Below the pieces are notes generated by a model, which did no database searches, was not told the origin of the DNA, and saw nothing but the letters and a program-made list of their open reading frames with translations. The translations under genes were made by a program, and so were the position numbers. A DNA stretch of 64,000 bases from Burkholderia cepacia GG4 (GTDB lineage: Bacteria; Pseudomonadota; Gammaproteobacteria; Burkholderiales; Burkholderiaceae). Where the stretch lies: positions 372,001-436,000 of the forward strand of contig NC_018514.1 in NCBI RefSeq assembly GCF_000292915.1, in the 5' to 3' direction. The first letter of the stretch is position 1, and every line of letters starts with the position of its first letter. Shown here piece after piece: positions 55,371 to 63,801 of the stretch.

Positions 55371-56132
55371 TTACCTGGCCGCCGTACACGCGTCGATCCC
55401 GCCCGCGATCGCGGCGGACAGGCGCTGGATCGTCTCGCGCTGCGCGAGACGCTTTTCCTCGTCGGGATTGACGATCACGCCGGCCTCGACCAGCACGGCC
55501 GGAATCGGCGCGGTGCGCAGCACGACGAGATCGTCGAAGCGGTGGATGCCGAGTTGCGGATCGATCAGCGGACGATTCTCGCCCTTGACCGGCTGCGCGT
55601 GATACAGCGATGGCCGCTCGCCGGCCGCGACCAGCCGTTCGGCGATCGCCTTCGCGCATCGCAGGCTTTCCGCGTAGTGTGGATTGCGCTCGGACACGAA
55701 CACCGCGAAACCGCGGAATTCGCGTTGCCGGCCCGCGTCGATGAACTGCTGCTGCATCGAATCGTGATGGATCGACACGAACAGGTTCGCGTCGGGCGCC
55801 TGCGTCGAGCGCTGGTCGAGCGTGATCTCGCGGCCGTCGGCCGACGTGCGCAGCACGCGATCGCCATGCGCGGCGAGCGTCTCTGCGACGGCGGTGGACA
55901 GGTCAAGGTTGTACCGGTATTCGACGCGACCGCTCGCGCCGGTGGCACCCGGATGGGCCGGCGTATGGCCGGTATCGACGACGATGTAGCGGCCGGACGC
56001 GGGCTGGGTGTCCGGGCTTGCGGAGCCTGCCGCATGCAGTGCGAGCGGCGTGCCGAGCAGCGGGGCGCACACGAGCAGGCGTGCGGCGGCGCGCGCGAAC
56101 GGGCGAAGGCGTCGAACGGTTCGATTTGTCAT
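55371..56132 (-). CDS. N-acetylmuramoyl-L-alanine amidase (Amidase_3)
   Basis: A 253-residue exported zinc amidase with an N-terminal signal (LLVCAPLLGTPLALHAAG). Amidase_3 hallmarks: VVDTGHTPAHPGATG with the first zinc His, the catalytic region VEYRYNLDLSTAVAETL, SIHHDSM with the second zinc His, and VLVEAGVIVNPDEE with the C-terminal catalytic Glu. It cleaves the muramyl-L-alanine bond of peptidoglycan. It is shorter than AmiC and lacks an AMIN domain, so it is not targeted to the divisome through that domain. The start at 56132 is the only ATG giving a signal peptide. Confidence 0.9.
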   Translation of the reverse strand: MTNRTVRRLRPFARAAARLLVCAPLLGTPLALHAAGSASPDTQPASGRYIVVDTGHTPAHPGATGASGRVEYRYNLDLSTAVAETLAAHGDRVLRTSADGREITLDQRSTQAPDANLFVSIHHDSMQQQFIDAGRQREFRGFAVFVSERNPHYAESLRCAKAIAERLVAAGERPSLYHAQPVKGENRPLIDPQLGIHRFDDLVVLRTAPIPAVLVEAGVIVNPDEEKRLAQRETIQRLSAAIAGGIDACTAAR

Positions 56133-56280
56133 TGTTGTTGTCGAGGAGGGCAAGGGCGCGCCGGATCGCGCGGCACCGTCGGCCTGCTCAATGCAGTCGG
56201 AATGTCGCGCGATTATAGCGGTTGGCGGTGGCGCTGCAATGACGGAATGAGCGCGGCCGCGCGGAGCCGGAAGCCGGCGC

Positions 56281-57900
56281 TCAGGCGAGCACGCGCCGGG
56301 CCGCGAGCATGCCCCAGTACGACGCTTCCTCGAACAGCGACAGCCCGGACAGGTCCGCATGCGCGAACACGACGGGGCCGTCGGCATCGCGCAGTGCGAG
56401 CAGCCCCCGCCGGCTCAGGAAGCCGACGTCGGGCGTCGCCATCGCGTGGCCGCGCACGGTGATCTCGAGCGCGCTCGCATGCTTCCACAGCTCGCGCCCG
56501 TACACGGCCTGCAGGTCGACCGCCGCCTGCTCGCGCAATGCGTCGGGCTCCGCCTGCGCGAGCCAGCGGCGCGTGTCGTCCGGCGTGCGCGTGCTCAGCG
56601 CCTGATACGCGGAGAACACCGAGCGCGTCGGCGGCGACATCCGGATCAACTGGTGTGTCGACACGACATAGCCGAGCCCCGCGCCGTCATAGACGACGTT
56701 GTCCCACGCGAGCGGCACGCCGGACGCTTCGTCCGGCATCCCGTCGAGCAGGAAGTTGGACACGAGCCACGGCGCGCGCGGCGGCAGGTCGCGCGCGGGA
56801 TCGAAGCCATAGGCGTGCAGCTGCGGAAACACGCGTGCGGCGACGAACAGCGGCATCGCGCTGACGACGCGCCGCGCCTTCAGCGTGAACGTCGTCAGCG
56901 TACCGTCGTCGGCGACGCGCGCGCACAGCACGTCGACGCCGCCCGCGCGTTCGGTCGCGCGAACGGCGAAGCCGTCCCGCGACCACGCGTTCGAACCGGT
57001 GCGCGCGCCGATCGAATTGGCGAGCTTCGTCACCATCGTGTGCAGCCCGTCGGGCCAGGTCAGCACCGCGCCGTCGTCCGCATCGCGCGCATGGCCGCCG
57101 CGCGACGAAAAGTAGTGGAGCCCGGCCCAGGCGGACACGTGCTCGTAGCCCGCGCCGTAGTCGTCGCGGCAGCAGTAGTTCAGGTACCAGTGCAGCGCGT
57201 GTGCGGTGTAGCCCTCGTCGAGCAGCCACTGTTTGAACGAGCGGCGGTCGAGTGCGCGCCAGCGCGGGTCGCGCGACGATTCCGCGATCGGGATGCAGAA
57301 CACCTTGCGGCCGTCCGCGCCGCGTGCGGTGCGCAGGCCGTCCGTGTAGGCGAAGAAGCGCGTCTGCTGCGCGAGCGCGTCGGCGTCGAGGCCGGCCGTC
57401 GGCACGATGCCGTCCTGCCACTGGCCGGCGATGAACAGGCGTTCGTCGGGCGCGTGCACGAGCGCGCGCTCGTCATACACGGGTCGTGTGGAGAACGGCG
57501 CGGATTCGATCACGCCGAGATCGGCGAGCATGTCGCGCAGATGGGCGGATTCGAGCGACGGCAGTGGCAGGTAGTGCGCGCCCTTCGGATAACCGAGCTC
57601 GCCGAAGCGGCCGCCGGCCGCATTGCCGCCGAATTCGGGGCCCGTGAGCACGACGAAGTGCGTATGACCGGCGCGTGCGAGCTGCCACGCGCACGACAGG
57701 CCGGCCGCGCCGGCGCCGAGGATCGCGACGTCGGTCTCGATCGTGCCGGACGGCGGCGGCAGCGCCGCGTGATCGCGCAGCGCATGGCCTTCGCGCATGC
57801 CGGGGTAGCCGACGCGCGGCGTCGTCTCGAGCCAGCCGGTGCGGCCGCACGCGGCGAGCGACGCGGCCGCGGACGCGACGAGGAACGTGCGGCGGTCCAT
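56281..57900 (-). CDS. FAD-dependent amine-oxidase-like lipoprotein
   Basis: A 539-residue flavoprotein with a lipoprotein signal (SLAACGRTG, Cys18 lipobox). The dinucleotide-binding motif TDVAILGAGAAGLSCAWQLARAG lies near residue 55, with GGRFGELGYPKGAHYLPL further on, and a C-terminal DLSGLSLFEEASYWGMLAARRV that closes FAD. Amine-oxidase-like family members act on polyamines, amino acids or protoporphyrinogen; the substrate is unknown. It overlaps the stop of the spermidine-synthase-like gene (ATGA), so the two are translated together. Membrane-tethered oxidation of a polyamine product is an attractive but unproven role. Confidence 0.85.
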   Translation of the reverse strand: MDRRTFLVASAAASLAACGRTGWLETTPRVGYPGMREGHALRDHAALPPPSGTIETDVAILGAGAAGLSCAWQLARAGHTHFVVLTGPEFGGNAAGGRFGELGYPKGAHYLPLPSLESAHLRDMLADLGVIESAPFSTRPVYDERALVHAPDERLFIAGQWQDGIVPTAGLDADALAQQTRFFAYTDGLRTARGADGRKVFCIPIAESSRDPRWRALDRRSFKQWLLDEGYTAHALHWYLNYCCRDDYGAGYEHVSAWAGLHYFSSRGGHARDADDGAVLTWPDGLHTMVTKLANSIGARTGSNAWSRDGFAVRATERAGGVDVLCARVADDGTLTTFTLKARRVVSAMPLFVAARVFPQLHAYGFDPARDLPPRAPWLVSNFLLDGMPDEASGVPLAWDNVVYDGAGLGYVVSTHQLIRMSPPTRSVFSAYQALSTRTPDDTRRWLAQAEPDALREQAAVDLQAVYGRELWKHASALEITVRGHAMATPDVGFLSRRGLLALRDADGPVVFAHADLSGLSLFEEASYWGMLAARRVLA

Positions 57901-59414
57901 CAGCGCAGCACGTGCTTCCAGTCGTCGTCGAAGCGGCGCACGAGCGGCTGGTCGTTGAGTTCGTTCGGCGACATCGGCAGCGCCGGCATGTCGGCCGGGA
58001 AGTGGAACATCTCGGCGGCCGTCTGCGCGTCGAGCCAGCGCGTCGGTACCGAGTAGTGCGTCGGCACGGTGAAGTCGCGGCGCTTGCCGGCGATCACGAA
58101 CCCCCAGTCGCCGAACGACGGCACGTAGCAGTGGTACGGCCAGGTGTTGAGCCCGGCTTCGTGCAGCGTCGCGATGATCGTCCAGTACGCGTGCGGCGCG
58201 AAATACGGCGACGTCGACTGGATCACCGCATAGCCGTTCTCCGACAGGTGGCGCGCGAGCAGGCGGAACACCGGCACCGAATAGAGCCGGCCGAGCCCGA
58301 AGTTGGTCGGATCGGGGAAGTCGACGACGATCGCGTCGTACACGTCGGCATTCGATTCGAGCCAGCGCACCGCGTCGTCGTTGATCACGCGCACGCGCGG
58401 GTCCCTCAGTGCGCCCTGGTTCAGCTTCACGAGCGGCGCGGACGTCGAGAACAGCTTCGTCATCGCCGGATCGAGGTCGACGAGCGTGATCTGTTCGAGG
58501 TTGCGGTGCTTGAGCAGTTCGCGCACCGCGAGGCCGTCGCCGCCGCCGAGCACCAGCACGCGCTTCGCCCACGGCAGCGCGTCGATCGTCGGATGGATCA
58601 GTGCCTCGTGATAGCGGTGCTCGTCGCGCGACGAGAACTGCAGGTTGCCGTTCAGGTACAGCCGCATGTCGTCGTGCCACTGCGTGAGCACGATGCGCTG
58701 GTACGGCGTCGTTTCCGAATAGATCGTCTCGTCGCCGTACACGCCGTGTTCGGCCCAGTGCGTGATGCGGTCCGACAGCGCGAAGCCGGCGACGAGCAGC
58801 CCGATCACGAGCGACGCGCGCATCAGCTTGCCGCGCACGTTGCGGATCTCGTCGCGGAACAGGTGCGTGGTCCACAGCGCGACGAACGCGTTCAGCAGGC
58901 CGAACAGGAAGCTCGTGCGCAACAGGCCGAGACGCGGCGCGAGCACGAGCGGGAAGATCAGCGACACGGCGAGCGAGCCGAGATAGTCGAAGGTCAGCAC
59001 CTCGCTGACGGTATGGCGGAACGCCTGGCGGCGCTGCTGGAACGCGCGCATCACCAGCGGGATCTCCATCCCGATCAACAGGCCGAGCGCGAGCACGAGC
59101 GCGTAGAGCGCTGCGCGGAACGGCGCGGCCAGCCATGCGAACACCACGAACAGCAGCGCGGCCGACACGCCGCCGAGCAGGCCGACGAGCAGCTCGATGT
59201 CGACGAAGCGGTCGAGCACGTCGTCGTCCTCGACGAACTTCGCGAGCCACGAGCCGATCCCCATCGCGAACAGGTAGCAGCCGATCACCGACGAGAATTG
59301 CAGGATCGAATCGCCGAGCAGGTAGCTCGACAGCGCGCTGCTGATCAGTTCGTAGCCGAGCCCGCACGACGCGAGCACGAGGATCGACAGGACGAGCGCG
59401 CGCTTATGCAGCAT
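57900..59414 (-). CDS. speE: Membrane-anchored spermidine synthase-like protein
   Basis: A 504-residue fusion. Residues 1-220 contain about six or seven transmembrane helices (VLSILVLASCGLGYELISSA, YALVLALGLLIGMEIPLVM and others). Residues 225-500 are a polyamine-synthase/methyltransferase fold: QRIVLTQWHDDMRLYLNGNLQFSSRDEHRYHEALIHP is the N-terminal strand pair, RVLVLGGGDGLAVRELLKH and TLVDLDPAM bind decarboxylated SAM, and VDFPDPTNFGLGRLYSVPVF holds the catalytic Asp residues. The protein forms an operon with the flavoprotein and is divergent from the DUF350-SPFH-DUF4178-SpeD operon. Confidence 0.88.
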   Translation of the reverse strand: MLHKRALVLSILVLASCGLGYELISSALSSYLLGDSILQFSSVIGCYLFAMGIGSWLAKFVEDDDVLDRFVDIELLVGLLGGVSAALLFVVFAWLAAPFRAALYALVLALGLLIGMEIPLVMRAFQQRRQAFRHTVSEVLTFDYLGSLAVSLIFPLVLAPRLGLLRTSFLFGLLNAFVALWTTHLFRDEIRNVRGKLMRASLVIGLLVAGFALSDRITHWAEHGVYGDETIYSETTPYQRIVLTQWHDDMRLYLNGNLQFSSRDEHRYHEALIHPTIDALPWAKRVLVLGGGDGLAVRELLKHRNLEQITLVDLDPAMTKLFSTSAPLVKLNQGALRDPRVRVINDDAVRWLESNADVYDAIVVDFPDPTNFGLGRLYSVPVFRLLARHLSENGYAVIQSTSPYFAPHAYWTIIATLHEAGLNTWPYHCYVPSFGDWGFVIAGKRRDFTVPTHYSVPTRWLDAQTAAEMFHFPADMPALPMSPNELNDQPLVRRFDDDWKHVLR

Positions 59415-59466
59415 GGCGCGTTCGTTGTGCAGTGTTCGTCAATGTGGATATACTGGCGCGGATTTT

Positions 59467-59526
59467 CGTGGGGCGGCCATCCGTGGGGCGGCCATCCGCG
59501 GGGCGGCCATCGGCAGGGCGGCACTC
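59467..59526. repeat. 15-bp tandem repeat in the divergent promoter region
   Basis: CGTGGGGCGGCCATC at 59467-59481 and 59482-59496, CGCGGGGCGGCCATC at 59497-59511, and a degenerate copy at 59512-59526. It lies in the 166-bp gap between the two divergent operon starts (59414 and 59581) and is multi-copy, so it could be a set of binding sites or a minisatellite. Confidence 0.9.
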
Positions 59527-59580
59527 CATGAGCCGGCCGGAGAGGGGTCGGCGAACCGAGCACAAGATCCGAGGAAAAGA

Positions 59581-59967
59581 ATGAATAGTGCCTATCTTTA
59601 TGCGGTTCATTTACTGTCGGCGTTCGTGCTGCTTTTTGTGTTCGCGGCAGTGTACCTGAAGGTCACCCCGTTCGACGAACTGGCGCTGATCCGCGACGGC
59701 AACGCGGCCGCGACGCTGTCGTTCGGCGGCGCGCTGGTCGGTTTCTGCCTGACCCTCGCCTCCAGCATCGCGCACAACTCGACGCTCGGTGAAGTCGTGC
59801 TGTGGGCCGTCGGCGCGATGGCCGTGCAGCTCGTCACTTATGCCGTGCTGACCCGCCTGATTCCCGGCATGAACCATGCGATCGAGGATCGCAACGTCGC
59901 GATGGGCGGCCTGATGGGCACCGCGTCGCTCGTCGTCGGCATCATCAATGCCGCCTGCCTGACCTGA
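59581..59967 (+). CDS. DUF350 inner membrane protein
   Basis: A 128-residue protein with about four transmembrane helices: LYAVHLLSAFVLLFVFAAVYL, TLSFGGALVGFCLTLASSIAH, VVLWAVGAMAVQLVTYAVLTRL and VAMGGLMGTASLVVGIINA. The S-x-G-A-L-V-G-F and last-helix glycine pattern are typical of DUF350/YjfL proteins. First gene of a five-gene operon and only 26 bp ahead of the SPFH gene. The family is linked elsewhere to envelope-stress and polyamine neighbourhoods. Confidence 0.9.
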   Translation: MNSAYLYAVHLLSAFVLLFVFAAVYLKVTPFDELALIRDGNAAATLSFGGALVGFCLTLASSIAHNSTLGEVVLWAVGAMAVQLVTYAVLTRLIPGMNHAIEDRNVAMGGLMGTASLVVGIINAACLT

Positions 59968-59993
59968 CGCGCCACGCGCGCGAGGAGACCGAC

Positions 59994-61028
59994 ATGAGTC
60001 TGGGTTCGTTTATCCGCAAGCAGTTCATCGACGTCCTGCAATGGACGGAAGACACCGACGGCGTGCTGGCCTGGCGCTATCCGATGGAAGACCAGGAGAT
60101 CCAGTACGGCGGCCAGCTGACCGTGCGCGAAACGCAGGTCGCGATCTTCGTCAACGAAGGCAAGGTCGCCGACGTATTCCAGCCCGGGCTGTACAAGCTG
60201 GAGACGCGCACGCTGCCGGTGCTCACGTACCTGCAGAACTGGGATAAATTCTTCCAGTCGCCTTTCAAGTCGGACGTCTACTTCTTCAGCACGCGGCTGC
60301 AGCTCGGCCGGCGCTGGGGTACCGCGCAGCCGGTGACGATCCGCGATCGCGAATTCGGCTTCGTGCAGGTGCGCGCATTCGGCATCTATTCGTACCGGAT
60401 CGTCGATGCGGCCGCGTTCCACCGCGAGGTGAGCGGCACGCGCGCGCAGTACACGGTCGACGATCTCGAACAGCAGTTGCGCAACCTGGTCGTCACCGCG
60501 ATGAGCACGACGTTCGGTTCTTCCGACGTGCCGTTCGTCGACATGGCCGCGAACCAGTCACTGCTGTCGCAGCGCGTCGCCGACGCGCTGGCGCCGGTGT
60601 TCACGCGCTACGGTCTCGCGCTCGATGCGTTCGCGGTCGAAAGCGTGTCGCTGCCGGCCGAGCTGCAGAAGGCGCTCGACCTGCGGATCGGCGCGGGGAT
60701 GGCTGGCGATCTCGCACGCGCGACGCAATACCAGACCGCGCAGGCGATCCCGCTGGCCGCGCAGAATCCGGGCGGCATCGCCGGCGTTGGCGCGGGGCTC
60801 GCGGCCGGCGCGGCGATCGGGCAGGCGATGGCCGGCCAGATCGCGGGGGCCGCGCAACCGGCACCGTCCGCGCCTGCTGCGGCGCCGGTTGCCGCCGCGC
60901 AGCCGGCCGAGGCGACAGACTACGTGCAACGCCTCGAACAGTTGAAGGCGCTGCTCGACAAGGGTCTCGTGACCGAAGAAGACTACTCGCGCGCGAAGGC
61001 GGAAATCCTCGCGAAGCTCACCCGGTAA
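59994..61028 (+). CDS. SPFH/Band-7 domain protein with C-terminal SHOCT-like motif
   Basis: A 344-residue protein without transmembrane segments. It opens SLGSFIRKQFIDVLQWTEDTDGVLAWRYP, and residues 45-240 form the SPFH domain (VAIFVNEGKVADVFQPGLYKL, RAQYTVDDLEQQLRNLVVTAM). Residues about 245-300 are a Gly/Ala-rich hydrophobic linker, and the C-terminus (YVQRLEQLKALLDKGLVTEEDYSRAKAEILAKL) is a SHOCT/oligomerisation motif. Such proteins (YdjI/virion-core-like) assemble on membranes. The GAGGAGA at 59981-59987 serves as ribosome binding site. In this operon it may organise the DUF350/DUF4178/SpeD components. Confidence 0.87.
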   Translation: MSLGSFIRKQFIDVLQWTEDTDGVLAWRYPMEDQEIQYGGQLTVRETQVAIFVNEGKVADVFQPGLYKLETRTLPVLTYLQNWDKFFQSPFKSDVYFFSTRLQLGRRWGTAQPVTIRDREFGFVQVRAFGIYSYRIVDAAAFHREVSGTRAQYTVDDLEQQLRNLVVTAMSTTFGSSDVPFVDMAANQSLLSQRVADALAPVFTRYGLALDAFAVESVSLPAELQKALDLRIGAGMAGDLARATQYQTAQAIPLAAQNPGGIAGVGAGLAAGAAIGQAMAGQIAGAAQPAPSAPAAAPVAAAQPAEATDYVQRLEQLKALLDKGLVTEEDYSRAKAEILAKLTR

Positions 61029-61037
61029 GCGTCGCGC

Positions 61038-62558
61038 ATGTTCAGTACTTCGTGCCCCCAGTGCGGCGCGCCGGTCGAGTTTCGCTCGGCGGCGGCGGTG
61101 ATGGCCGTCTGCGCGTTCTGCCGCAGCACGCTGCTCAAGCGCGGCGCCGACGTCGAACGCATCGGCGAGCTGGCCACCGTGCTCGACGACGCATCGCCGA
61201 TCCAGATCGGCACGGCCGGGCGCTACGGCAAGCGCACGTTCACGGTGCTCGGGCGCATCCAGATGACTTACGACGCCGGCGCGTGGAGCGAGTGGTACGT
61301 CGTGTTTGACGACGGCGCAGTCGGCTGGCTGTCGGATGCATCGGGCCAGTACGCGGTCACGGTGCGCGAGCCGGACGATGCGTCCGGCGGCGCGTGGCCC
61401 GCGTTCGGCACGCTCGAACCGGGCATGCGAATCGATCACGGCGGCCGCGCGTATCTCGTGTCCGACGTGCGTACCGCCCGCTGCACGGGCGGCGACGGCG
61501 AGTTGCCGTTCCGTGTCGATGCGGGCTGGGAGGCGCGCGTCGTCGACCTGCGCACCGGCAACGCATTCGCGACCTACGATTATTCCGACGCCGAGGCGAA
61601 CGGCGGGAGCCCGGCCGTCTACAGCGGCGAGGCGATGGAATTCGACGCGCTCGCATTCACGGGGCTGCGCGACCCCGACACCGACACGCGCGAGAAGCGC
61701 GGCCCGCAGATGGTGCCGTTCGCGTGCCCGAGCTGCGGCACGCCGCTGTCGTATGCGCCGAACGTGGCCGACTATGTCGTGTGCGGCAGCTGTCACGCGG
61801 GCGTGCAGTGCACGGCCGAACAGCAGACCGTATTCGCCGCGCAGCGCAAGCTCGATGCGGTGAAGGGTGCGCTGGAACTCGGTGCGACCGGCACCTTCGA
61901 CGGCGTGAAGTACACGGTGATCGGCATGATGCGTTGCCGCGTGCCGGACGACGACGAAACGTGGGACGAATACCTGCTGCTGAACCCGAAGCGCGGCTTC
62001 CTGTGGCTCGTGCAGAGCGAAGGGCGCTGGGAGCGCGTGCAGGTGCTCGACCACTGGCCGACGATCAGCGGCGAGTCCGACGTGGTCGACGGCGGCAAGA
62101 CGTATCGGTTGCGCGAAGCGTACGACTCGGAGGTCGTGTACGTGGTCGGTGCGTTCAACTGGCGCGTGCAGGTCGGCGACCGCACGTCGATCGTCGACTA
62201 TGGCTGGCAGAAGGACAAGCTCACGCGTGAACGCAGCGCCGCCGAAATCGTCTGGTCGCGTGCGCGACCGTTGTCGGCAAGCACGCTGGCCGAACGTTTC
62301 GCGACGCCGGCGCTCGCGACGGCGGCCGTTGCGTCCGCAACGAGTTCAGGCGGAGCGTCGACGGGCCTGTTCAGCGGCAAGCGCCCGCACAGCTTCGCAC
62401 CGCTGCCCGTCGTGTTCAGCGCGATGCTCGTGATCTTCAACATGGGTTCGCTGTTCTCGTTCACCGGCCGCTCCGTCTACGTGCTGGTCGGCCTGCTCGT
62501 GCTGTGGCTGCCTGAATGGCTGTGGAAAGGGTTCGCGTCGGACGGGGGCAACTCGTAA
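61038..62558 (+). CDS. DUF4178 protein with two zinc ribbons and C-terminal membrane helices
   Basis: A 506-residue protein. Zinc-ribbon CPQCGAPVEF...CAFCRSTLLK is at residues 6-35, the first DUF4178 domain follows (YGKRTFTVLGRIQMTYDAGAWSEWYVVFDD), a second ribbon CPSCGTPLSY...CGSCHAGVQC begins near 230, and the second DUF4178 domain (FDGVKYTVIGMMRCRVPDDDETWDEYLLLNP) follows. Two hydrophobic helices at the C-terminus (PVVFSAMLVIFNMGSLF and VYVLVGLLVLWLPEWLW) anchor it. The start is 9 bp after the SPFH stop. Function unknown; it co-occurs with polyamine and SPFH genes in many bacteria (from memory). Confidence 0.88.
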   Translation: MFSTSCPQCGAPVEFRSAAAVMAVCAFCRSTLLKRGADVERIGELATVLDDASPIQIGTAGRYGKRTFTVLGRIQMTYDAGAWSEWYVVFDDGAVGWLSDASGQYAVTVREPDDASGGAWPAFGTLEPGMRIDHGGRAYLVSDVRTARCTGGDGELPFRVDAGWEARVVDLRTGNAFATYDYSDAEANGGSPAVYSGEAMEFDALAFTGLRDPDTDTREKRGPQMVPFACPSCGTPLSYAPNVADYVVCGSCHAGVQCTAEQQTVFAAQRKLDAVKGALELGATGTFDGVKYTVIGMMRCRVPDDDETWDEYLLLNPKRGFLWLVQSEGRWERVQVLDHWPTISGESDVVDGGKTYRLREAYDSEVVYVVGAFNWRVQVGDRTSIVDYGWQKDKLTRERSAAEIVWSRARPLSASTLAERFATPALATAAVASATSSGGASTGLFSGKRPHSFAPLPVVFSAMLVIFNMGSLFSFTGRSVYVLVGLLVLWLPEWLWKGFASDGGNS

Positions 62559-62704
62559 TGCGTTACATCCTTTACGGACTTTACGGATTGGTCGTCGTCA
62601 CGCTGTTCAGCTGCGCGTCGCTCGGCGGCAGCGGCTCGGGCGGCAGCGGGTGGGGCAGTTCGTCGGCGCGCAGCGGCTACTCGTCGTACGGGTCGCACAA
62701 ATGA
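62558..62704 (+). CDS. 48-residue Gly/Ser-rich mini-lipoprotein
   Basis: A 48-residue ORF beginning MRYILYGLYGLVVVTLFSCASLGG: a short signal ending in lipobox LFSC, followed by a Gly/Ser-rich tail (SGSGGSGWGSSSARSGYSSYG). The ATG overlaps the stop of the DUF4178 gene by one base and its own TGA overlaps the speD start (ATGA), so it is translationally embedded in the operon. Likely a small membrane lipoprotein partner; it resembles the tiny Gly-rich DUF4247-like members of such operons only in size and composition. Confidence 0.7.
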   Translation: MRYILYGLYGLVVVTLFSCASLGGSGSGGSGWGSSSARSGYSSYGSHK

Positions 62705-63078
62705 CGGCGCGCGACGGGATCGCCGCGCCGCGCGCGACGCTCGGCTCGCACGTGCTGGCCGATCTCGGCGGCATCGATGCGGCGCTGCTGCGCGACGCCG
62801 CGCGGCTCGAGACGATTCTCACCGACGCCGCGCAGCGGGCCGGCGCGCGCGTGATCGGCGCGCATTTCCATCATTTCGGCGGCGAGCACGGCGTGACGGG
62901 TGTCGTGCTGCTCGCCGAGTCGCACATCACGATTCATACGTGGCCCGAGCACGGCTTCGCGGCCGTCGACGCGTTCATGTGCGGCGCCGCGTGCGCGGCC
63001 GATGCGGTCGATGCGATCGCCGCCGCGCTCGGCACGTACGTGCAGCTGCGGCAGCAGGTGGCACGCGGCATCGCGTAA
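62701..63078 (+). CDS. speD: S-adenosylmethionine decarboxylase proenzyme
   Basis: A 125-residue AdoMetDC of the prokaryotic class 1B. The self-cleavage site is Glu73-Ser74 in LLAESHITIHTWPEHG, which gives the pyruvoyl group on Ser74; FHHFGGEHGVTGVVL and FAAVDAFMCG complete the active site. It converts SAM to decarboxylated SAM, the aminopropyl donor for the spermidine-synthase-like protein encoded divergently at 59414. The start overlaps the mini-lipoprotein stop (ATGA). Confidence 0.93.
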   Translation: MTARDGIAAPRATLGSHVLADLGGIDAALLRDAARLETILTDAAQRAGARVIGAHFHHFGGEHGVTGVVLLAESHITIHTWPEHGFAAVDAFMCGAACAADAVDAIAAALGTYVQLRQQVARGIA

Positions 63079-63183
63079 GCGGCCCGGCTGCCGACGCCGG
63101 CGGCGCGCATGCGCTGACGCGCACGCATCGATGGCGCGAACGGTTTATGATCGGGCGGTACTACGTCCCCACGCAGAGGCCCC

Positions 63184-63780
63184 ATGCATATCGCCATCCT
63201 GACCTTCGACGGTTTCAACGAACTCGATTCGCTGATCGCGCTCGGCATTCTCAACCGGGTCAAGCAGCCGGGCTGGCGGGTTTCGATTGCGAGCCCGACC
63301 GCCCGCGTGCGCTCGATGAACGGCGTGACGATCGACGCGCAAGCGTCGCTGCAGGACGCCCGAGACGCGGACGCCGTGCTGGTGGGCAGCGGCGTGCGGA
63401 CGCGCGACGTCGTCGCCGATGCCGCGTTGATGGCGCAACTGCAGTTCGACCCCGCGCGGCAGTTGCTCGGCGCGCAGTGTTCGGGAACGCTCGTGCTGGC
63501 GAAGCTCGGCTGGCTCGGCGATGTCCCGGCCTGTACTGACCTCACCACGAAGCCGTGGGTGCAGGAAGCCGGCGTGGCCGTGCTCGACCAGCCGTTCGTG
63601 GCCAGCGGGAATGTCGCGACGGCCGGCGGGTGCCTGTCGTCGCAGTATCTGGCCGCGTGGTTCATCGCGCGTCTGGCCGGCGTCGAGGCCGCGCGCAGCG
63701 CGATTCACTATGTCGCACCGGTGGGCGAGAAGGACGATTACGTCGCGCGCGCGATCGCGAACATTTCGCCGTTCCTCTGA
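63184..63780 (+). CDS. DJ-1/PfpI family protein
   Basis: A 198-residue single-domain DJ-1/PfpI protein. The nucleophile elbow is GAQCSGTLVLAKLG with Cys99; the N-terminal FDGFNELDSLIALGILNRV has the Glu that normally contacts the cysteine. The C-terminal ATAGGCLSSQYLAAWFIARL is the inhI/FtrA-like pattern (close to isonitrile hydratase or to the DJ-1 part of GlxA regulators). Likely a hydrolase, chaperone or isonitrile hydratase. It stands 105 bp after speD, outside the tightly packed operon, and is convergent with the SRPBCC gene. Confidence 0.88.
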   Translation: MHIAILTFDGFNELDSLIALGILNRVKQPGWRVSIASPTARVRSMNGVTIDAQASLQDARDADAVLVGSGVRTRDVVADAALMAQLQFDPARQLLGAQCSGTLVLAKLGWLGDVPACTDLTTKPWVQEAGVAVLDQPFVASGNVATAGGCLSSQYLAAWFIARLAGVEAARSAIHYVAPVGEKDDYVARAIANISPFL

Positions 63781-63801
63781 CGCGCGCGGCGTCGCGCGTC
63801 A
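63778..63801. terminator. Hairpin made of the two convergent stop codons
   Basis: TGACGCGCG (63778-63786) pairs with CGCGCGTCA (63793-63801) with a 6-nt loop. The left arm contains the stop of the DJ-1 gene and the right arm the stop of the SRPBCC gene on the other strand, so the 18-bp gap is the terminator itself. No U-tract. Confidence 0.55.
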
